64,000 nucleotides of DNA, from the NCBI GenBank assembly GCA_948567375.1, contig OX419758.1, forward strand, positions 65,253,965-65,317,964, read 5' to 3'. Under the pieces are notes generated by a model. The model did no database searches, was not told the DNA's origin, and was given only the letters and a program-made list of their open reading frames with translations. The position numbers and the translations under genes are program-made. Below, piece by piece: positions 13,520 to 27,289 of the stretch (its first letter is position 1; each line of letters begins with the position of its first letter). Origin of the DNA: Lunularia cruciata. Taxonomy: Eukaryota; Streptophyta; Marchantiopsida; Lunulariales; Lunulariaceae.

Positions 13520-16500
13520 TAGATTATTGTGGAGATCCTCTAAGAAATGAGAGGAGAGGCGATCGCGGAGAACACATGAAGGATGGGAGGACCCCATCAT
13601 GAACGATGGGGAGAAATGTAGCATAGTGCAGTGTGTTATAGCGAAACCTTCTTTTATATATAAGCTGAATGCAATCTTTTATTGCATGGGTTCCCAATGT
13701 CTTTTCATATCCCAAGAGTGTCTCTTTGTGTTCTCTTATACGTGTGTTAGAAGTGACTTTCATTAGTTCAAGACTTTTTTACCGAGACCTTTACGGTGAT
13801 GGGAAATTCCCATAATTCCCCTAAAGAAATTTAGGGTAACTCGTAAGAAAATGGAGAGTTTATGAACGTTCCTTAAAAAGTATTAAAGAGGTGTTTGGCA
13901 GTTTCAGTTTTTTATGAGGGGCTGTGTTTACAAGGTTACTAGACGGTTATGGGAGGGATACTGAAGGGATTATGCAAGCATTCCGAGAGGAAGGAGGTGA
14001 GAAGGATTGCCAACACCAACCGTGTGTCACAAGGATAGGTCCAAAATTGAAATGTGAGATTTGAATGTCATCTTGCAAGTGGTACTCAAAGGTAGAAACA
14101 TAAGGAGATCTCCTATGGGCGCCATGTTCTTGGGTAGAGAGCATATTGAGGATAATTATGCAAGGTGTGCCCATTGATGATGAAGGTTATTGGTTCAAAG
14201 TACCTAGGACCTTTAGATTGAGTTTAGGGTGTTAACTTCATTAAGAAAATCTGTTTGTGCACAATATTCTCAAGCAAAATTTAGATTTAGAATTTGTGTG
14301 CCATATTCTTGCTTACAAACTAGATTGGGTGGTAGCAATTTTTTCATGAAAGTAGAACTAGTGGGTGCAATTTTCATTGGCTCTTTGCTTAGTCTTATAA
14401 CATATGGGTACCACCTTCCAACTAAACCTCCCTTACATGACACCAACTTGAATAAATGTACACACAATGCACAAAACTTGAAACTTAAAGACCTTGGAGA
14501 TTGTTGAATAAAATTGAGTGTAGTGAATCATGGAGGACATAAACTCTAGGATCACAAGTCATGCTCATCTTCCCATTCCACTTCCCTCTCTCACCTATCA
14601 CATAGAGCCTCTCATTCTCTTTGCATGGAATTCACAATTCAATTCACTCTTCTACTAGTTGCACTCCAATTGAGAGCATTTGATTTCAAGATCTCTTGCA
14701 AATGGTGTCAATTGTTCCACCCATAGTGTAGCCAACACAAGTGCATCCACAATCTGCTCAATATGTTCCTTCTTTGTATAGCAAAGAAAAATGGAATGAA
14801 GATCATTTCAGAATGGTCTCTCATCATTATTCACAAATTATTAGTTATTTGGAGGACCTTGAGTATTTTCTCAAGCAGATGCATGGTGGCACATGCAAGA
14901 TATCCATTTAGAAGAGTATTGCATTTAGCTACATGGCTACATTTCTCATAAGATTTGAAAGGGGGTTTCTTGGGTCCACAAGCGGTGAAAGATTGTAAAA
15001 AAGATGGGCTTGTTATATGAAATCCTTTAAAGAGGACCCAGATTGGAAAAATAAATATACATGTGAGTGTCTTACAAAGAAGGAGATCATGCAAGGATAG
15101 ACAACTATAGATCATAAACTAAACCACAATCAAATGGATGCATTGTTTGGGGGTAGAGGCAACATTCCCTTTCTCCCTCTCTCCCCTTTTGCTTGTAAGT
15201 ATGGGGATAGGGAATGAAGTGCAAGCAAAGAGGATGAAATGGAAAGCAAAGATACACCTAAAGAAGAAGAGGAAATTGTACAAGAATGCACTCCTTTGTT
15301 TGGGGTTTGTGTAATATAATGTTTTGGGGTTTGTGTAATATAATAATTCAAGTGTTTCTCTTCAATGCATTGTTGAGAGAAAATTTGCAACTAGGAATTT
15401 GAGACAGCAATGTGAATTCAAATCTGGCTATGCAATGAAGCAAAATTCATTCATCAATCTAGTCAAGAAAACATGCATAGAAATTATGCCAAATTTCATG
15501 TGCTTTGGTCAACATTTGCCTATGTCCAAAACTACACTAGATTTGTATTCACTCTTGACGTTAATGAAGAACTATCAAAGGCACAACTAACTATAGACTC
15601 TACACATGTATATATACTTGCACATGGAGTCCCTAATATAGTTTTGGTATGTGGAGTGCAGATTGATCTCGTATATAACCCTAGATTGCTTGGTACCAAT
15701 TGATACACAACACCTCATTTAGTTCCACAAGCAAGGCCATGCCCATAGCCTCTTATAATCTTGAAGCCTTCTTTCAGGTCCCATGCATATATATCTTATA
15801 GCCATACCCAAAGTTCCATTGCCCATAGCTCCCACAATAGAATCCCATAATGCTTGCAAGACAAATTTGTTCTAAATTTCAAGTGAGTATAACTTCTTTT
15901 CTAGAGCTATGTTTTCCATGATCTTGGTGTCTATTGAAAGACACCTTGAGAAGATGCTTCCAACAAAATAAGGTAACCTCATTTTCATTATATTCAGATA
16001 GATATTAGTCTTGACATGAATTATCTTTCTGTTTACTCCTATATATGTGAAGATCCATCCCATATTGACTCTTTAATGTTCACATGGTGCAGTTTTGTAA
16101 TTAGTCAGACTCCAAACAACACACATCTTGTTTAGGGTCTTTACAAGGTTCCCCTTTGATACATTTCATTCATTTTTATTTCAATTCTTAACACCCAAAA
16201 GAAGTGTGATGTTGTACATGAGTTTGAGGAAGATTTCTTGACTCCAAGAGCACACAAGGAATGACCAATAGTCCAAGAAGAAATTCCAAGAAGAGGAGTA
16301 GTAGTAGGTACAAAGATTCCAAGAGCAAGAGGTACCAAACTTCCAATGAGAGCAAAAGTGGACAGCGGAGATGAAGAGCAAGGAGAGGTGCAACAAGAAA
16401 CATCACAAAAGAGGACAAAATCCTCAAAAAGAAATTTTGAAGATGAACCCCAACCCCACCCTTTCTTCATTTGTGCATGACATGGCTATCTATACAAAAT

Positions 16501-17643
16501 TGAAGACAAATGCTCTTGCAGCCAAAAAGAGATATAAATTAGCAAAGATCACCACTCAAAAAGCAACCAAGCTAGAGAAATTGAAGGTAAAAATTAAAGG
16601 CAAACGTAGATCCAAATCTCAAAATTGTAAGTTTATAGAAAGAAATGCTAAAGCAAAATGGGTTTATATGGTGACTTTAGAATTATTTTGATGAGGGAAA
16701 ACACCCAACTAGATCAAGAGCATAATAACTATGTTATCAAAAATAGATCCACGGCCTCCTACATAGACTTGTAGTAGTAGTGATTTAGATTGTAGCCCTT
16801 TGCAGATCCAATGTAGATAATAATGAATCTTTATTATAGCTCTTATGATAGCACAATAGTGGAATATAATCCTTGCCTAGTCTATTGAAATTATATCAGG
16901 TGCAAATTACAATGGATGTTTTATGAATCCATTTAGATATAAAAGTATATTTTTGTTTCAACTGGATTGGCATGGGTGGGTTTAAAAGGTGCATGGAATT
17001 GCTTATAAATTCATTTTAGTCAATATATTGTTTGGTACTTGTCACATATCCCATGGTTGCCATGGATAGATTGTAGATGCCATTGAGTGTTTGCTTGCAC
17101 TATAAGAGGCCTTGCTTGGGTCTTTTTTGGATCTCCTACAAGGTAGGTCTTGCTTGCCCAACAAGAGGGCTTTGCTTGTGCCTTAAGGAACTCATTGTAC
17201 CTTAAAGGCTCTACTTGTCACATTTGGACCTTGTTCATCACTAATAGTCTTTGCTCATGCACTTGGAGCTTTGCTCAAGTTTAAAATGATTCAAAATAAA
17301 GTGATTATTTGAATAATAATATGGAAGAATTAATAAAGTGAATGAAAATAAGGCTTATATTTTGTTCCTTCAAATACCTATAGCCATATATAAATTTCCA
17401 CCACATTGCTAACATGTCCACGTCATCTTTATTCCTCACTCCATTCATCAAACCTACCCTAATAACTCTCTTAAATCTCATTACTCATTTGGACTTGCTT
17501 CCACCTATGAGAGTTGAATTCTTAGGTGGATAGACTTCTTTATTTCTATCCATAATGGTCTATGGATACTTAACCTTGTCATGGTGATGGATATGCAAAT
17601 TTTCAAGAAAAACTACATTTGCTCTTTGCTCTCAATCTGGTAA
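13520..17643. other. Unassigned AT-rich decayed DNA
   Basis: No gene is supported. A GC-richer patch at 13,540-13,640 shares a short motif (catccttcatgtgttct, reverse strand) with the repeats near 30.9 and 32.3 kb, so it may be an element end. A ~24-bp duplication (ggggtttgtgtaatataat) lies at 15,298-15,343. A lysine-rich open stretch at 16,371-16,691 resembles no family I know. At 17,080-17,290 short degenerate phrases with 'tttgctt' recur without a fixed period. Confidence 0.5.
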
Positions 17644-17648
17644 ACCTT

Positions 17649-18227
17649 TGTGATACTTCAAGGACAAAAGAACTCTCAAGAGAGATACAAGAAAGGAAAC
17701 ACAAACTTCACATTCAATACTCCGATGCCCTAAAAGAGCACATTCTCTTTATTATATAGCAAAGAGGATCTCCTCAAAGGAAGCTCTACCTTAGGATCAG
17801 ATACAAGGATTGGTGACATGTCAACAAGTTTCACCCTTAGATTAGTTGCTTGGATGGGTGATGTGTCAATCCTTGCCCTGTCTAGTTGGTCAACAGGTTT
17901 GACTAGAGGGAATCTTTAAGAAATCTTCTTATAGGAAGCTTAGAATGTGGGTGAAGTACCATTGGAAAGCTCTTGATAAGACAAACAATAGGGGGAGCAA
18001 TCTTTTCTCTTCTGAAGGGGAGGGAATATTTTCATTTTTGAGGCCTAATTCATCTATTTAGGCCTTCAAAATTGGCTCTAAAGTTTTCAAGCTATTTTAA
18101 GCTTTTGCACTATCAGTAGAAGTACTCTTTTGATGACACCTCTATCTGATCTACCTAGCTCATCATACACAACATCCTTCTAGATGTTACCAAGTCAATT
18201 TTCACCTTTAGATAATATGGTATTACA
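17649..18227 (-). repeat. 3' LTR of the chromovirus at 17.6-24.7 kb
   Basis: 579 bp. It pairs with 24059-24677 in direct orientation and is flanked on the left by target duplication acctt. A purine-rich tract (minus strand, 18228-18243) adjoins its inner edge, as expected for plus-strand priming. Confidence 0.9.
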
Positions 18228-18249
18228 GACCTCTCCTTTTTAGACGCAA

Positions 18250-18373
18250 CGTCCTCATTGCAAAGTTGTTGCTCAAAAGATTGAACTAACATCGACGCAT
18301 TGGTCAAGTTGGCTATTGGCTCCCACATTGCCTCATATAGTGGGTACCCTTTACAATGAACAAGGTATTCCAT
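18250..18373 (-). pseudogene. Chromodomain remnant at the end of integrase
   Basis: The reading EYLVHCKGYPLYEAMWEP, then NLTNASMLVQSFEQQ, matches the chromodomain core of plant chromoviruses (family pattern EYLVKWKGY...TWEP...NL..A). It marks the C-terminus of Pol in this fossil. Confidence 0.88.
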
Positions 18374-20119
18374 GCATGGGTGGCAAGTACCAAGGATACA
18401 TTTTTGAAGAATGCATTCAACTTCATATTCCTTTGTGTTATCATCGAGTGTTGTGCAAGGTCAACTCTCTTAGATGGAAGAGAGGGAGGGAATTCAAGGT
18501 GCATATCAACATAGTGAGGAAACATGGAAGACTAGATGGATCTTTATGTGTGGCTGTAGCTTGAGGTGGTAGGCCACTGTGCCAATTCAATAAAGAATGG
18601 AGAAAGGTCCAATAAATGAGGTTTGAGCTTACAAGGGCTAACTAATGTGAGGTTTGTGTTTGATAGCAAGATTTGATCTTTAATATTGAACTCTATGTGT
18701 TGGTGGTGTGCATCTATATATTGCTTTTGTTGATTTAGGGTGATTTGCAACCTGTGTTTGGTGTTCTCCGCCTCCCATGGAATCTAGAAACAAAAATGTT
18801 GACAATATCAACCTTGGTAGCCACCAAACAGACCGTCATCAAGCTCAAAGGTGTGAAAGGATGCTCACTATACATGAGGAAGAATGGTGTGACCTATGTG
18901 GGGCATTTACTAAATTGTTATAAGCAAATTCCACCAATGGGAGTAAGGTGTCCCACATGTCTTGCTCATCTAAGGTAAAGCCTTGGAGCATGTTCTCAAT
19001 ATTGCAATTCACCTTCTCTATTTTTCCATCGGTCTATGGATGGTAAGTTGTTGATATGGCCAATTTGGTTTTGAAGACACCAAAGAGTGTTCTCTAAAAA
19101 AAACTAGTGAACTAAGTGCCTTTATTTGTAAATGAGCACTTGAGATAGGCCATGCTGAGAGAAAACTTCATCTAACTACAATTGAGCTAGTTGTAAGGCA
19201 GCCACGTCCTTGCTGGTAGGACATGCATGAATCATTTTGCTAAGTTGGTAGATAATGGAACCAAAACCTAAGGTGGTCTTGGGTAATTCACAAACCAGAT
19301 CCATGCTTACTTGTTCCTAACATCATGTAGGAGTGGAGAGGAGTTGAAGGAGTCATGTGAGAGCTTGATTAGAAGCTTTATTTTGTTGACACAATAGGCA
19401 ACTCCAAACGTATCACATCACATTGTTGCTCAACTTGGGCCAATAATAATGGCATTTGATTGCATTTAATATCTTGTCCATTCCAATGTGACATGCAATG
19501 GCAGAATCATGACATTTTGCTAGGATGGTAGTTCTTAGATCCATGGCATCCAAGATCCATAACTTACCATCATGAAAGGTGAGTCCTAAGGTGCTAGTGA
19601 CACCTTTGGATGATTGAGCACCTACAATTTGTGGATTAGTTTTTGTAGTAGTAAGAATCCTTGGCCAGAATTCAAGGTTCATCTTAACTTCTACCACCAA
19701 ATTGTTTACCATCGGCATCCAAGTGAATGCATCTACAAGTTGCTTCTTGCCTTCCACATATTTGATTGTCGTGTTGAATTTTTGTCTCTACTCTACCCAT
19801 CAAATCTATCAATGAGAAAGATCTTTATGTGTCTCAAGGTAGACTAGAGGTTTGTGGTCCATTTCTACCACAAATGCCTTCTCACCAAGATAGTGCTTCC
19901 AATGGTTGGTTGCAAAGACAATAACCAACTCTTCTCATTTGGTAGTGTGATAGTTGCATTTTTCCGGTAACAACTTACAAGAGAAATATGCAATTGGGTG
20001 CCATCTGTCTTATCATTCTTGTTGTAGGATTGCTCCTATTTCTATGCTTGATGCATTTATAGCCATCTTGATTGGACGTTTTGGGTCATACCATTTCAAG
20101 ATTGGTGCATGTAGTAATG

Positions 20120-20849
20120 TGTAATGTTCCAAGGATAGCAGAGAAACACAAAAGAGAAAACACAAGTTTCACACTCAAACTTTGGTGCCCCAAGGGAACA
20201 CCTTCTCTTTAATATATAGCCAAAGAGGATCTCCTCCAAGGATGCTCCACCATAAGATTAGGTACATGGATAGGTGACCTGTCAACAAGCTCCACTCTTA
20301 GATTACTTGCTTGGAAGGGTGACATGTTGATCCTTGTCCCATCTGGTTGGTCAAAGACTTTGATTGGAGGGAATCTTTTAGGAATCTCAAAATCACATGG
20401 GTGACATACCATTAGAAAGTTGTTGGCAAGACAAACCAAGGGAGAGAGAAGGCTAACCTTTCTTTTGTTGGGGGAATCTGCACATTTTTTAGGCTTAATT
20501 CATCAATTTAGGCCTCCAAAATTGCCTCTAAAGTTTATGCATATTTTGGTTTCTACCCTATTGGTAGAAGTAATCTTTTGGGGATACCTCTACCTGATCT
20601 ACTTTGTCCATTATGTGTACCATCTTTCCAGATGTCACCAACCCAAATTATACCTTTAGATCATATGTCTAGTTATCTATTCTAAAGTCTTCATATAAGT
20701 TAGCATATTTTGGTTTCTGGCCTATTAATAGAAATATTCTTTTGGTGGTACCTTTGTCTAATCTACAAGTCCATCATGTATAACAGCCTCCCAAATGTTA
20801 CCAAACCAAATTTCATCTATAGATCATATGTCTAGCTATTGGTATTACA
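20120..20849 (-). mobile_element. Solo LTR nested in the chromovirus
   Basis: 730 bp, starting TGTAATGTTCC and ending GGTATTACA, flanked by a perfect 5-bp target duplication taatg (20115-20119 and 20850-20854). It is similar to the host element's own LTRs but about 150 bp longer because one segment is present twice. It represents a full insertion later reduced by LTR-LTR recombination. Confidence 0.93.
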
Positions 20850-23800
20850 TAATGCCTCTTTCAATTCCTAAAGGGCCAATTCTTGTGTGATTCCCCACAT
20901 CCACTTCTTCCTTTTCCCCAAGTGTTGATAGAGGTTGTGCAATCTTGGAGAAGTCCTTGACAAATCAACAATAAAACCCCAAGAAACTCTTGAGTTGAGT
21001 TTGATCTTCTGGAGCACTCCATTTTTGAATGATATCTATCTTATCTATTAGCACTTGAATACCTTATGCACTTACTCTATGCCCTAAGTAGTCTACTTCA
21101 AATTTTCCAAAATCACACTTTGAGATTTTGGCATACAATGAATTTTGTCATAGAATTTGGAGGACTTCTTGCATATGTTGTTTGTGCTCTATCATTGTCC
21201 TACCCGAAAATGAGAATACATTTGTCCAAGTATGGACAAAATATGTCATTCATCAAACTCATAAAAGTGGCAGGAGCATTGGTGAGGCCAAATGGCATCA
21301 CTAAGTACTCAAAGTGACCATACCTTGTTCAAAAGGCCATTTTGTGTATGTCTTCCTCTACAATCCTAATTTGGTTGTAATCACTCTGCAAATCAAGTTC
21401 TGTGAAGTGCCTTGCCTCATTGAGTTGAGCAAACAAGTAATCCATGTGGGGTAATGGGTATTTATTCTTCACTATTTGTTGATTTAGTCCCTATTAGTCA
21501 ATGCACATGCGCATTGTTCCGTCCTTCTTCTTCACAAACAATACATGAGCCCCATATGGTGATATGTTGGGTTGGATAACCCCCTTTTGCAACATATCCT
21601 CAATTTGAGCCTTACATTCCAACTCATGAGGTGATAGTCAATATGTGGTCTTACAAGGAGGTATTTTTCTAGGAAGTATCTCACTTTTACAATCTACTCT
21701 CCTTTTTGGTGGTAAACCTACGGGTAATTCATCCAAAAAGATATCTTGAAACTCATTGACCACATCTTTCAATTTCTCATGAATTTCTCGGCACTCTAGA
21801 CTTCTCTTATTAGACCCATGAAACATCTATCTATCTTACCAATAGATGTGGTTCCTTTGACATAGAGAGGCAGCTCCTACTTGTATGATCTTTCTTTAAC
21901 CCCAAAGATCTTCCATTGACTAGTTCTCACTACTTTCTTTCTCCAATCTACCATGGGGTTGTAGTACTCCATCCACGGCATACCTACAATCATATCATAA
22001 CAAGCTTATTATATCGCTTGCCACTCAATTGCTTCTTGATACTATCCTACAAAGAGTACTACCTTTCTAAGTAATAACTCAATCCTCTCTATTTAACCAT
22101 TAAGTAACTCTACTTGTCATCCTCATCCTTCTCTAGTTCCATCCCCAACCTTATTGCAACCACAAGATAGGAAATTTTTTTGTTGCTTTAAGGTCTATCA
22201 ACACTCTCACTGGATTGCGTTCTACGACTCCATTTACAACAATTAATTGTGCATTTGTCTTCCTCCACCTTTGCACACTTTTCCTCTTCCTTCTCCCACT
22301 TAAACTCTCCTTCACCAAGCCAGTAAGGTCACAAGGTACATTTATTGGTGATCCAATTTATTCTCAATGGGATTCCAATATCCTCCTCTTTGATTCATCT
22401 TGCCATGTGGTTCAAAGGTCGTTTGTATTGTCGTCGAGGGCCTCTAAGATGACAAGCACGGCAATTGAAGCTATGTGCCCAATCTGGCCAAAAATGTAGC
22501 ATCATTATTATTTTTCTTGAGCTCCTTTTCCTTATGGAACTCATTCTCTTCTTTCTTTGATCTGTCCTCATTCTCTTGTGAGCAATCTTGCTCCTCGGTC
22601 TTGAAACTAAATGTTGCCCAATTCTATAGGAATTGGTGCCCCAAAATGGTGTGTCTCAGCCTAATAGTTTTGCATTGGTGCTATAGCTTCACCTCCTCCA
22701 AGTGCCCTGCTATTCTTTGAGCACATGCAAGGGCTTGAAAATTAGTGTAAGGATTTTGTACCATTACTTCTTAACAAATCCACTCTTTTAACCCCTTTTT
22801 GAAATTATTTAGTGCTTCAGCTAGACTCATATCAGTTATCGTAACCTATAGATCAAGAAACACCTCCATGTATTCTTGTAAGCAATTCTTCTGCTTCAAC
22901 CCCCAAAGTCTAATTTTGGCCATTTGCACAGAATCCACAAATTGGAAATTCTTGAGTAGCCTTTCTTGCATGGCTGTCCAAGTGACCTCTCTTCCTCCTA
23001 CCAGCAATGATCATTCCCAAGCATCACACCATGTAAGGGCTTTATTGATCAAGTACCAACACGCAAACACCCTTATAGAATGATCAATGATCTTAATTGT
23101 GAACAGTAGAAGGTATCAATTCATTCTTGAAATCAATTTTTCCACAACTCCCATGGAATGTTGTCCCTTGTAAGGCTCAATGTTGCATATCTTTTTCATT
23201 TGTAGTAATAGTGTGGCTTGGTTGTTCATTAGGAATGGTGTCCTTGGCATGAGTATCTCTCCAAGTACTTTGATCGTTGGTACTAGTTGTTGGGATGGCT
23301 CCCCTACTTGCATTACTTGATCATTCTTGATGGGATGTACTTGATTTTGCAATTCCTCCATGGTCATCTTGACCTCTCAAAACTTGTTCAACATCCAACA
23401 TCTTGCATTCCTTGCATCAACTCTTGCAGTTGTTGATCCATAATTCCTACACACAACCAATGTTCAATTGCTACTTCCTACTTCAATAAAAGGTTAATGT
23501 GATCACTCGAGAAGGAGCACAAACTATCGGAACTACCATTGGGACCTCAGAGGCTATCACTCATTGATAATATTCCTCACCAAAATTGTGGACTATAAAA
23601 TCCCTAAACATCACTTTTGGTCAAACCACATAATAGATTTCTACTTGCATGTTGAAAGGGTGAGGAATTTGGTACATTTAGATCCATAACATCATAATAG
23701 AATGTAGATTGTCAAGTCCCACTCTTTATCATATACCACAACAAGTAGAATCATTGAGTTTGGGGAATTCATCACTCTATCCATCTATACATTTGCTCCA

Positions 23801-24044
23801 AAATGATAAATGAGAGATACTCTTATTTGTTCATTCATTGGTGTACATAATCTTGATATGGAATGGATTCAAGAATAGAAATCTAGATGCATGAAATTGT
23901 CCTCTAGGCACCCCCATCCCATCCTCTATCAAGAACACCCCCAAGTCTAACAATTGTACTATGTTTTATCTCCTCAAAATTACTTTGTTTTAGTAGGCTA
24001 TGTTCTTCCAAGAGGGGTGATCCACTCTCTTGGATGAAAGCATG

Positions 24045-24057
24045 TCCTCTGATACCA
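24045..24057 (-). other. Primer-binding site, initiator Met tRNA type
   Basis: On the minus strand TGGTATCAGAGG follows the 5' LTR after one base. It matches the 3' end of plant initiator-Met tRNA, the usual primer for plant LTR elements. Confidence 0.88.
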
Positions 24058-24058
24058 T

Positions 24059-24677
24059 TGTAATACATAAAGGACAAGAGAACTCTCAAGAGAGATACAA
24101 GAAAGAAAACACAAACTTCACACTCAATACTCCGATGCCCCAAAGAAGCACCTTCTCTTTATTATATAGCAAAGAAGATCTCCTCAAAGGAAGCTCCACC
24201 CTAGTATCATATACAAGGATTGGTGACATGGATTGGTGAGACAAGATACAAGGATTTGTGATATGTTAGTGAGCTACACCCTTAGATTAGTTTCCTGGAT
24301 GGGTGACATGTTGGTCCTTGTCCTACCTAGTTGGTCAAACAAGTTTGATTAGAGGGAATCTTTATGGAATCTTCTTGTAGGAGGCTCATAATCATGTGGG
24401 AGAGGTACCATTAAAATGCTCTCAATGAGAACAAACATAAGGAGGAGAAGATAATATTATTTCCAAAGGGGCAGAATTTTTTTATTTTTATGGCCTAATT
24501 CATTAGTTTAGGCCTCCAAAATTAGCTCTAAAGTTTTCAAGCCATTCTCAACTTCTACCCTATTAGTAGAAGTACTCTTTTGGTAACACCTCTGTCTAAT
24601 CTACCCACCCCATCATACACAAAATCCTTCTAGATGTTACCAAGTCAATTTTCACCTCTAGATAATATGGTATTACA
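24059..24677 (-). repeat. 5' LTR of the chromovirus at 17.6-24.7 kb
   Basis: 619 bp. It is about 40 bp longer than its partner, apparently because of a short internal tandem duplication near 24,210-24,260. It ends next to the primer-binding site. Confidence 0.9.
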
Positions 24678-24682
24678 ACCTT

Positions 24683-25559
24683 TCTCCTCACATTTCTTCC
24701 AACTCCTAATCAATCACCTTTCTCCCAAGTTCCATGCCACATGACAAGCCATGCAAATTGCCAACTTCAACTTTTTGATCCGTCCTACATGCACCTTTCT
24801 ACTCATGCATAGAGAATTATTTATTGCAAGACCATTAAACTCACGCATAGAGAATTCTTTATTGCAAGATTTTCTTGTATTCAAAAAACCTTTGCTTTTT
24901 AAGTGTGGAAGGGTTTTCTATCTCCAATTTTAATTCCATCTTAGAGGGTGCCTTGTTACCCAAGTCCAATGAACTTTCATAATGATCACTAATTATTGTT
25001 TATCGGAGGTCGTATAACCCTTAAACTTCTATAGGTCACTTCTCATAAGTTCTTTAATGTTTACGGGAGACCTCTTGTAAACCCTTTTGTGTTCTCCCAC
25101 CCCACATAAAGGATTTATTGACCTCTTTTAAAAGAACTTTATAGGATCATCACTACATAACCCGAAATCCCTCTTTTGAAACCCATTTTTGTAACATTTG
25201 CTACAAACCTTAGCTTCCTACTATTTTCAATGAGTTCTTATCAAGACTAAACTCTTGAACCATTGTATCCAAATTCCTTTGGTTTGAGCTAGATAATGAG
25301 TCAAAATTTATATAAAGTTCATTGATGAAATGATGATGCTAAATTTGAAAAACCTTTATTATTGTGAGGAAGTGACCAAATAGTAATAAGTAGAGACACA
25401 AATGCTATTGATTGGTTTTGTATGTACAGGAATTATTGTGTATTTGTACATGGTATGAGAGCAAAAGTCCAATACACATAAACAAGGCAAAATTCATTAG
25501 CACCATATGTTAGTGATCATGCACTAAAGGTTTGGTAGTAGATTCTCCTAATAGAGAAG

Positions 25560-25560
<1 letters not shown>
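24683..25560. other. Unassigned AT-rich DNA
   Basis: No gene or element was recognised. There is a short local duplication (gcatagagaattctttattgcaag type) near 24,800-24,870. Confidence 0.4.
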
Positions 25561-25591
<31 letters not shown>

Positions 25592-25592
25592 A
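25561..25592. repeat. (ACA)n microsatellite
   Basis: About ten uninterrupted trinucleotide repeats. Confidence 0.97.
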
Positions 25593-25833
25593 ATTGGTAA
25601 GTGTTTTTGTAAAGTATGAATATTTTGCAGTTTCAATAACAATGAACATGGGGTTTTAGCTTTCCAAAGATTTATATATTTCAAATTGGAAAATTTTTAA
25701 ATTGGAAAATCTTCTCTTAGTTCTAAAAACCAATATATGAGAGAATTAACAAGTGCATTTTAGGACATTTGAATAATTTTTACCAAGACTACCGTAAGAA
25801 AGAGAGACATATAAAAGAAGAAGTTTTTAACAT

Positions 25834-25844
25834 ATGTATGTATG

Positions 25845-25922
<78 letters not shown>
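25834..25922. repeat. (TATG)n/(TA)n microsatellite
   Basis: Four TATG-type units run into about 35 uninterrupted TA dinucleotides. Length is likely polymorphic and prone to assembly error. Confidence 0.97.
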
Positions 25923-25925
<3 letters not shown>

Positions 25926-27289
25926 CTTCTTCTTTCACAAAATGTGTGTTAGAAGTGAGTTTTGAGTGTCTTAACAACCACTTCTGGCAGTTTTGAGTTC
26001 CCCTTAACTCAAAAACTCCTTCTATTGTTATACATAGTAAGTTTTCACTTAAATATATACTTGGAAAGTTTCAGAATATTATCATGAGTTCATTCTCTTG
26101 TGTAAGCACAATGTGTAGAAGATAACATTCTATATGATTCTCACAAGTTAGACACCAAAAAACTATCTCATATAAGAGGTAAGAGTTGAAGAAATCCTTG
26201 CAAAGCATGATCTAGAGATATTCGTCCTAAATTATTGGATTTGTCATTTGTTAGAGAATAAAGATTGCATGCATTTCTTGAGATTGACAAGCTATATTCA
26301 AGATAAGATATTTTTCAAGGATTGTGAGTTAATTGATATCTTGGAGAGTACCCAAAAGGAAGCTTATGGGATCTTCAAGAAGAAATATAGGATAGCCAAA
26401 ATAGGAAGCTTTAGGTCTAGATTGTTAAACTTACTGCACTACAAATGCAAGAAGTGGTAAATGTATAACTATCTCATGTATTTGAAGAAATTAATGTAGG
26501 ATATGATACCACCAAGATGCTTGGTGGTACCATTGGAGACATTGATTAAATGTTTTTTTCTTGGATAATTTATCCCCTATATATGAAAAAAATTTAATGC
26601 AATCTAAGTGAGACTAGGAAGAGTTGTAACATTCAAAGAGCTTAAGAGTTGAGTAGTTTAGAATGAAATTAATATATATCAATGTCAAGATAGAAGATCA
26701 ACATACAAGAGCATACAAGAAGACTTTCCATTCCTTACAAGCAATAGATATATAAAGAAGAGGTACAAGAACTTCAAGAAACCATTTCAAAATCAAGGGT
26801 ACAAATAGAGTAACCAAGGTAGAAATTCAACACAAGTGTTACAAAGAAGAATTGAAGTGGCAATAGTCACTATTATGACTAATATGTACACTAAACTCAA
26901 AAGTGCTTCTGGAAGCTAAGGCAAATAAGGGAGAAGTGCACAAAATGAAACTTTTGAAAAAGACTTAGAGCCAACTGGTCTTGTAATCTTCTCAATACCA
27001 CCTATTTTTTATAGCACTATTATAAAAATTTAGTAGATGATCCTTTGTAACTAAATTTGTTGTCTTAAACCATATTACTTCAAAATTTTTATTGTTTTCT
27101 AACTTCAAGCTTAGGATAAAATTTATTTATGGTTCATCTTGGAGGTGATATTGGGAATAAAGTTAAATGTGAATGCATTTTTCATCTAAACTCTTGTCCA
27201 TGAGACATGAATTTTGACTTATTTTTATATATCTTCAGTGTTGAATAAATTTTATCTAATAACTATCTAGTTAATGTCCATGTAAATGA
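25923..27289. other. Unassigned AT-rich DNA upstream of a copia fossil
   Basis: No supported gene. It may contain the decayed leader and gag part of the plus-strand copia fossil that follows, but I see no diagnostic motif. Confidence 0.35.

Larger units (their letters stand above)
17649..24677 (-). mobile_element. Ty3/gypsy chromovirus, broken, both LTRs and target duplication present
   Basis: A minus-strand element about 7.0 kb long. LTRs lie at 17649-18227 and 24059-24677, and both end in TGT(A/G)ATAC...GTATTACA. The 5-bp target duplication acctt is at 17644-17648 and 24678-24682. Minus-strand order from the right is 5' LTR, Met-tRNA primer site, gag area (~23 kb), reverse transcriptase (~21.8-21.0 kb), integrase zinc-binding area (~19.4 kb), chromodomain (~18.25-18.37 kb), purine tract, 3' LTR. 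The coding part is broken many times. The LTRs differ at roughly one site in twelve in the stretch I compared, so the insertion is old. A solo LTR of the same family is nested at 20120-20849. Confidence 0.93.

Noticed and set aside
16371-16691. Lysine-rich 106-codon open frame
   Set aside because: AT-rich DNA readily yields Lys/Asn-rich frames; no family resemblance and no splice context.
25769-25996. Open frame of alternating Tyr-Ile
   Set aside because: It is the (TA)n microsatellite translated.
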